Positions 43,447-54,545 of a DNA stretch of 64,000 bases are shown in pieces. This stretch comes from Euborellia annulipes (taxonomy: Eukaryota > Arthropoda > Insecta > Dermaptera > Anisolabididae): the NCBI GenBank assembly GCA_023213315.1, contig JAKCPI010031605.1:62001-126000 (forward strand), in the 5' to 3' direction. The position numbers and the translations under genes were made by a program. Below the pieces are notes generated by a model. The model searched no databases. It saw nothing but the letters and a program-made list of their open reading frames with translations, and was not told the DNA's origin. Position 1 is the stretch's first letter. Each line of letters begins with the position of its first letter.

Positions 43447-43985
43447 TCAAGCTGCCAAATATAAATACAGGGGGACAATTTTCTGAAAAAGAAAAAGATA
43501 GAAAATTTAAAAATAAATTTAAAAATAATTCTTAGCATTTCGTTTTAATAAATATTTTTGCGATTTTTATCTACAAGTTTTAATTTTATTTCTTACAATA
43601 TTTTCCAGTCAATATTGATAAACTTTGATGATTTAAATAATGCTAATGAATAATGTGAAAGTGGACTATATCAAATAAAAAAGAGAGCCACTATTTATAA
43701 AAAAAAATAAAACTGCTCAAGCTTTTCACTATCCACTTGCCAAATATAAATACAATTTTCTGAAAAAGAAAAAGATAGAAAAATAAATATAATTCTTAGC
43801 ATTTCGTTTTTTAATAGATATTTTTGCAATTTTTATCTACAAGTGTTAATTTTATTTCTTACAATATTTTCCAGTCAACATTGATAAACTTTGATGATTT
43901 AAATAATGCTAATGAATGATGTGAAAGTGGACTATATCAAAAAAAAAGAGAGCCTCTATTTATTAATATAAAAAAAAAATAAAAC
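43447..43985 (+). repeat. Direct duplication of about 250-290 bp
   Basis: TGCCAAATATAAATACA at 43447 recurs at 43738, followed in both by TTTTCTGAAAAAGAAAAAG, CAATATTTTCCAGTCAA and GATGATTTAAATAATGCTAA up to an AAAAGAGAGCC end. The two units differ by small indels. It is non-coding. Confidence 0.8.
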
Positions 43986-44040
43986 TTTATTCTGGACTTT
44001 TCGGCATAGATTATGTCAGCCTTCTTAGAGTACAAAGGTT
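43985..44040 (-). mobile_element. Decayed hammerhead-like core
   Basis: On the minus strand, AAGAAGGCTGACATAATCTA then TGCCGAAAAGTCC preserves a GGC/GCC stem followed by GAAA, but the first core box reads CTAAGAA. It lies at the end of the duplicated unit. Confidence 0.35.
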
Positions 44041-44217
44041 TTAAAAAGAGACACATGTCATTCATTATATTATAAATAGAGTTGTCTTATATGAATACTA
44101 CGGTATAAAATACCCGATAGTACATTCGAACAATATCAAATAATATTGGCCAATGATAGATGTATGTATTATAACAATATAATTATATATTCATACAAGA
44201 AAAAAAAAACATAAGTA

Positions 44218-44455
44218 GATTACAATCAATTCCAAATCTGAGTATCGAAACGTCAGCTGCGGACTGAAATCATTAAAGAAAAAAAAAAATAATAATAATA
44301 GCTCCAATCTTCATTTTCACTAAGAAATATGCTCGTTAGTTATAATAAAAATGTTTATATATTGCATAAACAGGGGGTCAAAATTCCCAAAAGGAAGAAA
44401 AGTAGTAGCCCCTGAAGATGTTAGAGTTCGAAACTTCGTCTTTTCATTTTGAAAA
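44218..44455 (+). mobile_element. Repeat related to 41870-42045 with hammerhead-like box
   Basis: TATCGAAACGTCAGCTGCGG and the following 180 bp are the inverse of 41870-42045. At 44414 CCTGAAGATGTTAGAGTTCG then AAACTTCGTC has a CTGAAGA...GAAA pattern but a poor stem II. Confidence 0.4.
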
Positions 44456-44502
44456 ATAGTTGAATTTATTAATTAAATATTATTAATCATAAAAAGTTTT
44501 TT

Positions 44503-45125
44503 ACTTTCTCTTACCTATATACGTATGTATATATATAGAGAGAAAGTATTGGATCCATGTCAAAAATTCTATGTCGAGATTTTGATGGATATATACGGTT
44601 TGAGGTCCCCTGAGTCCAAAAAAGTGGGTTTCGCAACATGGTCTGTCAGTCTGTGTGTGTGAACAAAATATCTCAAGATTAAAAAGAGCTAGGAGGTTGA
44701 AATTGTATATTTAAGTTAGGTACCCCGCCGGGACGGAATACGAAGCTTTTAAACAAAATCGGCCAAAGAGTACTAGTACTTTACTGATGTAGTTTTTCAG
44801 TTTTTTCGATTTTCTCGAAATTCGCTGCAACGATTTTTTTTTTAATTCAAAAATCAGTTATTTTTTAGATGCTCTTCCAAATATATGTTCTCATTTTGCT
44901 CTCAAAATTGTTTTAAGTACACTTTACTCTTGTACTTTATAGGAAAGTTTGGAGAAATGGTTCTCATGGTAACAAAATTTTTCCAATGTTTATAAAATTT
45001 ACATCGTGAATTTTAATATATAGGTGGAAACTAAATATATCTCGACACAAAAAAAATCTGGTGTGACAAGTACAGAACAAAACTTTCGATTACCGAAGGT
45101 GTGGTATGCGACCAGTCACACCAGA
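44503..45125 (+). mobile_element. Family A element, nearly full length
   Basis: The 5' hairpin, leader, short TGTGTGTG tract and body are present. The 3' hairpin is shortened on its second arm (GGTGTGGTATGCGACCAGTC then ACACCAGA). T-runs flank it. Confidence 0.8.
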
Positions 45126-46203
45126 TTTTTTTTTAATAAAGAGACTATTTCCATTCACATCATCTGCCACGGATTGCTCTGAATGTTTATTTATAATTTG
45201 TTAATATCTATCTGTATGACCCCAATGGATATCTCCATAGCCAGTTGAAATTTAATATGCAGTTTTATGTATATATTCAAAAAGGGCAGGAAAATATTTT
45301 CGTTCTTATATGAGAAAACCAAAAAAGAAGGGAAGGGATTTGATTTAATTACTTTAAACCAAAGGCAGGCGAAGAGAATAGTTAAATAAAAATTTACAAT
45401 TAAAAAAAGTTGATGATCTATTTACAGGAGTTGTTTAATATTCTTAATTAAATCATCTCAAAGACGTTAAGATTGTTGGTCCCTTGATTTGGACAGAGTT
45501 TAAAAGTAGCCTAAAAACAGAGAGAGAACATTATTCTTCCACTATTAGGATTATAAAGATTAAAAAATAATTAATGCGTAGAGATTAAAAATATTTAGGA
45601 TTTAAATTTTATTATTGGATATACATAAATTGAATTAAAGAAAATTTTATAGCTTATATCTTATTTATGATAATGGAAGATAAAAGCCATATGTATATAT
45701 TTTATCGATTTTTTCAATTATTTGAAAATCAATTTGACAAGGTTATTGAAATTGCTTTCTTTTTTTTTTAGTTTAAAAAATTAATTATTTGAGTTTTGCA
45801 TATAAAAATGCAGGTGCTTTATTATTTGCTAATCGAATGTAGAGGAGAAGGGAGCGAAGGAAATAGATAAATTTCTTAGATATAACGACGAAAGCGAAGG
45901 TCAGATGACTATTTGAATAGAAATATTTCAAGAAAGATAATAAATTTATTTCAAATATGTATTTATTGCAAAGTGAAGAAGGACGGGAATAAATTAATTA
46001 TTATAGCGAATATTGATAAGCAATGGATGACTTCTAGAAAATGAAATCAGAATTTATAATTGACTATTTGACTTTTTTAACCTCATAATAATATATGAAT
46101 ATAGCTAAAAAAAAAATATTACCTTTGCGATAGTTATATAATAGACTATCAATAAAAATTTTTAATATCCATTTAATTTATTTAAATGTAGGACATAAAA
46201 TTA
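45126..46203. other. AT-rich sequence without recognised feature
   Basis: No recognised repeat, RNA gene or exon. Confidence 0.5.
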
Positions 46204-46857
46204 TCATTCAATTCAAATCTTTGTTTATACAGTATGTGAAATATAAAGTTATTCTATTCCATAACGAAAACAAAAATTAATTGTATTTGATAGAGAAAGA
46301 AATATTAGATTTTAACTGAAATACACGTTTTTTTTTTTAATTTGCCCTTTCGGCTGCTCCATTTAGGAGTATATATTGTGTATTTTATTTTTACTTTCTC
46401 TTATTAAATTAATAATATCGACGTTTGAAGTTCAAAAATATCGTTATAAAAAAAAATCTGGTGCGACTGGTCGCACAGCACACAACTTTCTAGTGCCTTC
46501 GGTAATTGAAAGTTGTGATCTGTGCTTGTCACGTCAGATTTTTTTTGTGTTGACAGTACGGTGCATTTGAAATCAAGATGTAAAATTTACAAGTATGGGA
46601 AAATATTTTGTTACCATGGCAACCATTTCTCCTATCTTTCCTAAGAAGTACAAGAGTGCTCTTCAAAAAATTTCAAGGCCAAAATGAGAATATATATTTT
46701 AAAGAGCATCTAAAAAAAATTGATTTTTGAATTTTAAATTGTATTTCAGTTAAAATCAATATTTCTTTTCTATCAAATACAATTAATTTTGTTTTCGTTA
46801 TGGAATAGAATAACTTTATATTTCACATATAAACAAAGATTTGAATTGAAGGATATT
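46204..46857. repeat. Inverted duplication of about 120 bp straddling a family A junction
   Basis: 46204-46323 is repeated in reverse complement at 46737-46857 with only small differences; both contain TTAATTGTATTTGATAGA and ATAAAGTTATTCTATTCC or their complements. The left copy is in flanking DNA, and the right copy sits inside the body of the family A element starting at 46457. Confidence 0.85.
46389..46405 (+). mobile_element. Family A 5' tip
   Basis: TTTTTACTTTCTCTTA matches the first bases of family A, then similarity stops. It lies next to the minus-oriented copy at 46457. Confidence 0.35.
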
Positions 46858-47092
46858 TTGAGAAAATCGAAAAAAGCTGAAAAAGTACATCAATAAAGTA
46901 CTAATATTGTTTGGCCGATTTTGATTAAAAGCTTATTTTTGGGGTGCCTAATTTAAATATAAAATGTCAACCTCCTACCTCAATTCCTTAATGCTTTAAA
47001 TTGAACACACACAGACAGACCATTTGTCGAAAACCACTTTTTTGGATTCAGGGGACTTCAAAACGTGAAGATCCATCAAAATCTCGACACAA
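46457..47092 (-). mobile_element. Family A element, disrupted
   Basis: The 3' hairpin is at 46457-46537 and body segments CCATGGCAACCATTTCTCCT and TTTGGCCGATTTTGATTAAA are present, interrupted by a 120-bp inverted duplication. The copy stops at AAAATCTCGACAC, where a hammerhead-type palindrome begins; the 5' end is missing. Confidence 0.7.
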
Positions 47093-47106
47093 ATTGATTT
47101 AGACTT

Positions 47107-47365
47107 TCACAAGACATTTTTTGTCATAAATCGTGGTTTATTTTAGCAAATAATAATACAAAAGTGTTATTAATTCGGCTGTTATTTCGGCAGTCGTCAT
47201 CAGGTAGATGCACTGAACAAAGTGTTAGTATGAGCACTAACAGCTCATTGATCAAAGTGAATGCATCTACCTGATGACGGCTGTAGAAATTGCGGTCAAA
47301 ACGTATTTTATTGTAATTAATAATAATTTTTGTATTATTATTTGCCACGATTTATGCAAAAAAAT
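47107..47365. mobile_element. Palindromic hammerhead-type insertion, decayed
   Basis: Arms CAAGACATTTTTTGTCATAA (left) and its inverse at the right enclose ATGCATCTACCTGATGACGG on the plus strand (CTGATGA at 47271-47277) and the matching minus-strand core (TCATCAG near 47202). Stem II GGCTGT/GCGGTC pairs with wobbles on the plus arm. The second core box is AAAA on the plus arm and GAAT on the minus arm, so both copies are probably inactive. Confidence 0.55.
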
Positions 47366-47670
47366 GTCTTTTATGTAGTAGGATAAATAAAAGGCATAGC
47401 AGCTATGTTTTTTTCTTTATTATAGAACCCACAGCGACGTTTCGGTCGACTATGCCACCATTTTCATGACTAGAGTTTGATCAACAGAAAAACCCTCTTA
47501 TGTTCTTTGATAGATATTTCATAAAATTAATTACGATCTATCAGGTATAAAACATTTATAAGAGGGATTTTATGTTGACCGAACCCTAGGCATGAAGATG
47601 GCAACACAGACGACCGAAACGTCGATGTGGGTTCTATAATAACAAAAGTTGGTTGGTCTTTTATTTCAAA
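47366..47670. mobile_element. Palindromic hammerhead-type insertion, relative of 34.2 kb
   Basis: GCGACGTTTCGGTCGACTAT (left) and GACGACCGAAACGTCGATGT (right) are inverted copies of the arms of the 34072-34359 element, with a longer divergent centre (47480-47580) that is itself partly inverted (CCCTCTTATG...CATTTATAAGAGGG). The core boxes are decayed. Confidence 0.6.
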
Positions 47671-47682
47671 TAATACTAAAAT

Positions 47683-47870
47683 TGCCCGTGATTCGTAGCT
47701 CAAAGAGAAGATATTAGCTTCTCGTGCCTAGTGTCCCGGGTTCGCTTCCCGTACCAAGCGAAAAAAATTTATTTCATTTGAATTGGCTACTAATCATTTG
47801 AAATAAATACGGGTGGGGTCTAAAATGGCCTTAGATGCCGAAAAAGGCCTTAAACAAATAAAAAAAAAAA
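47683..47870 (+). mobile_element. tRNA-derived SINE S2
   Basis: CCGTGATTCGTAGCTCAAAG (A-box region) and CCCGGGTTCGCTTCCC (B box) precede the S2 body ATTTGAATTGGCTACTAATC, CGGGTGGGGTCTAAAATGGC and GATGCCGAAAAAGGCC, ending in an A-rich tail. The boxes are well kept. Confidence 0.75.
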
Positions 47871-47879
47871 AATTAAAAT

Positions 47880-49092
47880 TCAATAACAACTACGAAAACA
47901 TTAAACAAGTACAGCCATACGGCCTAATAAATTTAATTCTTAAAAAAAAAAACTCGTTATAAAATAAGTTGATTATTAATTTACTACGTTCTTGATAATA
48001 TATAGCCCATAATTAAAAATATTTTATTTTTCCCGATTGACTTTAATCCGATAATCATTAAATATATAATTTCCCATTCAATAAACATTAATTCATTAGA
48101 TATTTGTCGAAGTAGACATTAATTTAATGAGACAAGGCGTAATCTTAAAGTGACATGCAGGATTGCCTCTCCCTCTCCATATGCAATTATTATCGACTAG
48201 CGAGACATGAAGCGCTGGTCACGCAAATTGTCTCCACGACCTATGTACGTACCATTTGCAGCCCAGGTACCACAACTACCTGTACCTGTATCCAATAAAT
48301 TGCTTTTGCCCGACATGGACAACTGAAAGTATCCTCGCTCTGTCCGTTATACTAGGCCAGGACTACGTATCTTTTAATTGAGACTAATCGTTTCTTGTGT
48401 CAGAGATTTTTATTTTTAAAATGATTATTAGTAGGCCTAATATCCAAATTCTAATTGGTCATTTTATTCAATTGTGAAACTTATCTTAAGTGTTCATGCA
48501 CCAGGCAGGAGATTAAATCATCTCTTAAATGTGCCTGGATTAACATAATTAAGTATCGTAAAGACAAAATTGTCGTACAAATAAATATACTATTATGAGG
48601 CCGCTAATATAATATTACTAATTAAGTCTATATGGCCAAAGATGCCAAAGACTATTTAAAAAAATAAATAAACATACAAATTTGTTAAATATATCTATGA
48701 TTTGTCAAGTTCGAATCGAGGTTTTTATTGAATTATATTCAGTGCCGCCGAGAGCCTTGACGGGACTTAGGCTGATAATAAGCCCCATCTTCTCCAAAAA
48801 ATGATTATAATATAATTTGGAAAATATGAGATTCTGAAAAATAATTTATTTATAAAGGTGGATCCATACTTGTAAATATTTTCGCCGAACGCGTTCATTA
48901 TTTACGAAGATTATTTAACTTATTCAATGGCGCAGAGTTGGGAAGCAGGAGGAGATAAATACCCGGGACCTTTCAACTTCATTCCTAACTTCCTAATTTA
49001 AAAAAAGTAAAAATTTAAATTAGCTTATATATTTTAATAAATATTTTTTTTGATGAAGCTCGGGTCCTAAATCCATTATAAAAAAAGACTAC
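47880..49092. other. Unassigned block; 48150-48370 stands out
   Basis: 48150-48370 has higher GC and no simple sequence, but no frame is open across it and it matches nothing else in the window. An S2 tail-like ATATGGCCAAAGATGCCAAAG lies at about 48631-48651. Confidence 0.35.
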
Positions 49093-49203
49093 ATTTGGTA
49101 TCCAAATGGCTTAAATAAAATCATCGGACTGCCTGGGATCCGAACCCGCGACCCTTGGTATAGAAGGCCAGCACGCTAGTCAATACACCAAGCCCTAGGG
49201 CTG
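49093..49203 (-). mobile_element. SINE S1 head fragment
   Basis: On the minus strand: TTGGTGTATTGACTAGCGTG (A box), GTCGCGGGTTCGGATCCC (B box), and the body to AAGCCATTTGGATACC. The tail is missing. Confidence 0.7.
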
Positions 49204-49539
49204 GTCATCAAGTTGTGATGACAAAATGACAGCAACTGTCAGAATAGATGAAATAATTCGTTTCCTTTCCCCTCGAATCGGGAAGAATAGGGCTTCTTCA
49301 AAATTTTAACCACAAATATGCCTCTTCTTCTAGTATATAATCTACGATAATCAGGTTTCTTTTGTCAGGACTTTTTTAGAGGTGGGAAAAAGTCAAATAT
49401 TCTATTTCCCTCTAAATTTGAATTAAATTTGTATTTAAATGGTTTTTACAAAGCATAATTGTCAAACCCCCAACTCACAAGTTAAGCGTGGACTATTTTA
49501 TGTAATTTTTATGATGCGAAAAATACTCCATTGATTTTT
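49204..49539. other. AT-rich sequence without recognised feature
   Basis: No recognised repeat or exon. Confidence 0.5.
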
Positions 49540-49595
49540 ACTTTCTCTTACCTCTATATATGTTAATATATATAGAGAGAAAGTATTGGATTCAA
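49540..49595 (+). mobile_element. Family A 5' hairpin fragment
   Basis: ACTTTCTCTTACCTCTATAT to GAGAGAAAGTATTGGATTCA matches the first hairpin, preceded by a T-run; similarity then ends. Confidence 0.65.
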
Positions 49596-50370
49596 ACTCA
49601 TATATGTTCAAACTCCCTCTTATCATCAACCATTTAGGGAAGAAATCAAATTATTGCTTTTTTTTTGCACGAAACTTAAGATTATCTTCATCCAACATAA
49701 CAGTAAAATGATCACTAAAATCTTAGATTATTCGTCAATACCAACGAAATGGAATGGAATGGGTTAAACGTTGTTTTTGTAATACCGTCGTAGAATCCAA
49801 AAATGTTTACCCCAAGGTGGGCGACATTTGAAAATCTGTTATAATATTTTTCACAATATGTTAAATAACGCCATAAGTACCAAGTACCAAGTTTTTCGTC
49901 ATTAATTATAAAAGCCTATAGATTTTAAGCGAGAAAAACGAGAGGTTATAAAAAATAAATAAATAAATAAATGTCCCCTTTAATAAATGAATAAAACTTA
50001 GGTTTTAAATCAAAGATAAGTAAATATTAATTTTCATAATGTTTTTTCCGTTTTTATCGTTGATTGCAAAAACAAATAAATCATTGGAAAAAAAGAAGAT
50101 TATAATAATTTAAGTATAAATTTTATTAATAGAAAGAAAAAAAAGTTAAGAATTACTTATTTCCGTTTTGAATTTTTCTTATCGATTTTAATTAACATAA
50201 AAAATACATTTTCAGTTCTTATTGAGTGAAATATTGTTATGTTGATGAATTATTTAATAAAAGACAGTTCAAATACATATAAGTTATACAGGTAATATTA
50301 GCAATTCTTGGACTTATAAATGCAGCAATAAAAAATAATAATTTTTCCTTTAATAAATAATACTTAAAAA
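49596..50370. other. AT-rich sequence without recognised feature
   Basis: No recognised repeat, RNA gene or exon. Confidence 0.5.
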
Positions 50371-51864
50371 TCTGGTGTGACTGGCGCACAGCACACAACT
50401 TTCTCTTACCCTTCGGTAAGAGAAAGTTGGGCACTGTGCTGGTCACACCAGATTTTTTGTGTCGAGATATATTTAGTTTCCCATAGCACCTTAGTTTCAA
50501 ACTTGCATTTTAAATGTTGACTGCTTCAAATAAACTATGGTTATTTTTCAAAATTTTAATCTCATATTTGGACATTTTATACACAATATAGAATCGTAAA
50601 TAAATACAAAATTTCATAAGAATTGGAAAAAAAAATTTTAAATGCCTAAAAAGTTTCAAAGGGGACCCCCTTTTGAATCGAAATTAACATACAAATCCCT
50701 ATAGGAAATTAACATTAGGCCTATGAGAGAAGGCGGAGAGACAGGCGATAATGTTTGCAAGTGAGAGAGAGAGAGATATATATGTTTTCTCCTAAGCAAT
50801 TAAAGACACAAATAAATGGGAATTTAAATAATAATTGATTTTTACTTTCTCTTACCTATGTATATATGTAATATATATATAGAGAGAAAGTATTGGATTC
50901 ATGTCAAAAATTCGATGTCGAGATTTTGATGGATCTTCACGTTTTGAGGTCCCCTGAATCCAAAAAAGTGGTTTTCGCGACATGGTCTGTCTGTGGGTGG
51001 GTGGGTGGGTGGGTGTGTGTTCAATTTTAAGGATGAAGGAATTGAGCTACGAGGTTGAAATTTTATATTTAAGTTAAACACCCCCCGGGACCGGAAAAAT
51101 AAGCTTTTAATCAAAATCGGCCAAAGAGTACTAGTACTTTACTGATGTACTTTTTCAATTTTTTCGATTTTCTCAAAATTTGCTCCAACGATTTTTTTTA
51201 AAATTCAAAAATCAATTATTTTTAGATGCTCTTTAAAATGTATATTCTCATTTTGCGATTGAAATCTTCTGAAGACCACTTTACTCTTGTGTTTCATAGG
51301 AATGATAGGAGAAATGGTTGCCATGATAACAAAATATAAATATTTTCCCATACTTATAAATTTTACATCTGAATTCAAATGTACCGTACTGTCGGGAACT
51401 AAATATATTTCGACACGAAAAATCTGGTGTGACAAGCACAGTACACAACTTTCGATTACCGAAGGTAAGAGAAAGTTGTGTGCTGTGCGCCAGTCACACC
51501 AGATTTTTTTAATCTAATAAAAAGAAAAAGATTTAAATTCCGTTACCATGGCAACCATTTCTATCTTTCCTATGAAGAACAAGAGTAAAGTGGTCTTCAG
51601 AAGATTTCAACGGCAAAATAAGAATATACATTTTAAAGAGCATCTAAAAAATAGTTCATTTATGAATTTAAAAAAAATCCTTGGAGGGAATTTTGAGAAA
51701 ATCGAAAAAAACTGAAAAAGTACATCAGTAAAGTACTAGTACTTTTTGGCCGATTTTGTTCAAAAGCTTATTTTGAGCGTGTGGGAAGGTACCTAAGTTA
51801 AATATAAAATTTCAATCCGGTAGCTCAATTCCTTCATGCTAAAAATCTGTCCACACATACAGAC

Positions 51865-51901
<37 letters not shown>

Positions 51902-52055
51902 TACACACACACACACAGACCAATTTGCGGGACCCACTTTTTTGGACTCAGGGGACCTCAAAACATGTATATCCATCAAAATCTCGACATCGAATTTTTG
52001 ACATGATCGCAATACTTTCTCTCCTATATATTTCATATATAGGCTAAGAGAAAGT
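50371..52055 (-). mobile_element. Family A long subfamily, split by a nested copy
   Basis: The 3' hairpin begins at 50371; the long-subfamily segment (CCATAGCACCTTAGTTTCAA, CTATAGGAAATTAACATTAG) runs to 50843. After a nested short copy it resumes at 51504 (AATCTAATAAAAAGAAAAAG) and proceeds through CCATGGCAACC, a (CA)n tract at 51852-51916 and the reversed 5' end at 52055. Outside the nested copy it is homologous to 24627-25650. Confidence 0.8.
50844..51503 (+). mobile_element. Family A short copy nested in the long copy
   Basis: A full-length 660-bp copy: 5' hairpin, (GGGT)n tract at 50994-51018, body, 3' hairpin ending CACACCAGA. It sits in a T-run that is uninterrupted in the orthologous position of the 24627-25650 long copy (about 25174-25180), which gives a direct empty site. 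Confidence 0.9.
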
Positions 52056-52145
52056 AAAAAGGAAAAAAAAAAAATTATTAAGTTTAATTGAATTAGATTT
52101 CATTTTCCTTGATTTTTTTCTGAATTCAAAAAAAAAAGAAGAAAA

Positions 52146-52437
52146 CCTGGTGTGATGGTCGCACAGAGCACACATTTTCTCTTATCTTCGATAATCGAAA
52201 GCTGTATTCTGTGCTTATCACACCAGATTTTTTTGTGTATTTGAAAGAGCATCTAAAAAATAATTAATTGATTTTTGAATTTTAATAAAATCGTTGAAGC
52301 GAATTTTGAGAAAATCAAAAAAAAAGTACATCAGTACTAGTACTTTTTGGTCGATTTTGTTTAAAAGCTTATTTTCACGCTCCTCCCAGGAGCGGGGGTC
52401 CAACTTAAATATAAAATTTCGGCCTCTGAGCACAAGG
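52146..52437 (-). mobile_element. Family A fragment, internally deleted and 5' truncated
   Basis: The 3' hairpin (CCTGGTGTGATGGTCGCACA ... CACACCAGA) joins directly to AAAGAGCATCTAAAAAATAA, skipping about 150 bp, and the copy stops after ACTTAAATATAAAATTTCGG. Confidence 0.7.
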
Positions 52438-52745
52438 CCTTACAGCTAGTGGGTCACCGATTTTTTTTATGCTTATAGAATTTTAAAGTTTTTCCAAAAA
52501 CACTCAAGAAAATGAAGATTTCCGAGTTCTATTCTGATAGGCACTCGTAGCGCCGTGTGGCTGCACACCAAATTTGATATATGAAACGACTCATCTTAAT
52601 ATTTAACAATAAGATAATTTCAATTTTTTCAAGTTTCCACCTTAACATTTCTCTCTTCTGACCTACATTAATCCTGGAAATTCTCATTCTAAATTTAATA
52701 AGCGAGTTAATTAACTAATTACTAATTAATTACTATATTAATTAT
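52438..52745. other. Sequence without recognised feature
   Basis: No recognised repeat or exon. Confidence 0.45.
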
Positions 52746-52850
52746 TACAGCACAGAGGTTGGGGGTTCGTTTCCCACCATATGTGAGAGAAATTTATTTC
52801 AAATGAATACCAATAAATAGGAACAAGACCTCAAATAAAGAAAACAAATT
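52746..52850 (+). mobile_element. SINE S2 fragment
   Basis: GGTTGGGGGTTCGTTTCCC is a B box, followed by AGAAATTTATTTCAAATGAA and a diverged body. The A-box half is absent. Confidence 0.6.
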
Positions 52851-54350
52851 TTTAACAATCAATTGGTTGAATGAAAGTTGATTTTTAAAAAAAATTTTAT
52901 TCTTCTGGCTCCCATAATTTTTGCTTAAGATTTTGATTGTCACATGTTCTAGTTAAATAAAATCAGATGGCAAAATAATTTTTGATTGCAACACATGAGA
53001 ATACATCACTTGTAAATAATCAACCTTTAAATCTTGATCTTTATCCAAAGCGAGTATGTTGTTCGACATACAATAGCTCCTAATATAATCTCAAATTTGT
53101 TTACGAAAGGAAGGACATACCCTACCCCGCTTCTAATCATAAGGGCGTAAAAAACAAGGGGTCGTCCACATATTACGTAACGACTTTTTTGATGATTTTC
53201 TAGACCCCCTGGGGGGTATTAAAGTCAGAAAATTTTTGAGGTAAAATGTTATTTTTTTTATTTTTGGCTCTCCTGAAAAGCAGCATTTTGTCCTTTTATC
53301 CTTTACGACTTTTGAATTTCCAAGTATCCATATATTTTTGAATTCTCATTGCTGATATTTAAATTTTTCTTATAATATAACTCAGCGCCCTTGAATAAAA
53401 TCTTTTGTTGGCTACTTCTCTTCTGACATCAACTTCAAAATATTTGATTTAGCTCATATCATATTATTAATAAGAATAAGAGAACTTTTGACTTTTGTAT
53501 GCAAATCGGCGCTATGTCTTTCATCCTATTATTCTCTTTTGATTTTGTCTTTTTTCCTCGCCAAATGGTGTCTGTCTTTTTTTTTCTTTTTATTTTTTTC
53601 TCCTCTCATTCTGATTTATAATCGATGGGATTTTGAATCGCGATATGTGTTGACACTTGCTGGTTTGGCCAGATTGTTTCGGAGGTCGTCCGTCCCGTCC
53701 CGTCCATCCGTTTGTCCCCTTTTAAGGGAGGGGCCAGTCCGGTTGGCATTGCTCAGTTGCAGCTGCACGCATGCAGATGGCTCTGCTGCTCCTGTTGCTA
53801 CTGTAAGACGATTAGATCGAGATCCTTCTTCTGTTTCTCTCTGTGTCAATTCAAAATCACCTTGAGCCATTTTGAGACACTCAAGTCCCCCCCTGTAAAA
53901 AAAAGATAAATCCTAACAGACAGATCAAAGAATACAGAGAGAAAAAAATCGAATATACAATTCATGTCTGATTTTGAATTTATAACCTCGAAAATAATTC
54001 GACCTTTTTTCTTTATCATTTATTCTATTAAATAAAACTCAAGTTATTTATGTTTCTTGAATAAATGATGATAGTGGCCTGTAGCAAATTCCGGCTTATG
54101 AGAAGGTATTAGCACTGGATTTTCCTTATTAAATAAGTAAAATTCTCATTTTGTAACTTTATTAAATAGGCCAGTTAAATATGTAAATTATGTGAGTTAA
54201 AAAATTTCAAAAAAGAAAATATGGTACACGCGTGGATCGTTTTTTAAATTGAATTAAAAGTTTCAAACTCCTAAATAGAAAAAGTAAAAAATGAGGCACC
54301 TGCTGAAGTCGAACTCACGTACTTCCTAGTTAATGTCCCTCGTAAAACGT
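52851..54350. other. Mostly unassigned; one MITE end and a GC-richer patch
   Basis: 53157-53215 (GGGGTCGTCCACATATTACG then TTTTCTAGACCCCC) is one end of the family at 39959-40741. The 53640-53880 interval is GC-richer with overlapping ORFs on both strands (53488-53909), none recognisable; a CTGCTGCTCCTGTTGCTACT patch makes it look leucine/alanine-rich. An exon cannot be excluded but is not supported. Confidence 0.35.
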
Positions 54351-54545
54351 TAAAAAGGTTTTATTGATATCATTTGAAAATCTTTGATTTAATGCTAAAA
54401 AGACTAAAACGAAGATCAGATTTCGTCGACGATTAGGCAAGTTCACTAGTACCTGAAAACGGGAATGATTCATCCCCGAAACGTCGACGAAATCTGATTT
54501 TTTTTTACACTATGCTGCCTTTACTTTCCTAGCCCTCTAAAAAAA
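54351..54545 (+). mobile_element. Hammerhead-type retroposon, partial palindrome
   Basis: On the plus strand CTGAAAA (54453-54459), a GGG/CCC stem around an AATGATTCAT loop, GAAA (54478-54481), ACGT, C at the cleavage position, then GACGAAATCTGAT, which is complementary over 13 bp to 54415-54427. G8 of the core is replaced by A, so cleavage is probably lost. Only part of the opposite arm is present. Confidence 0.5.
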
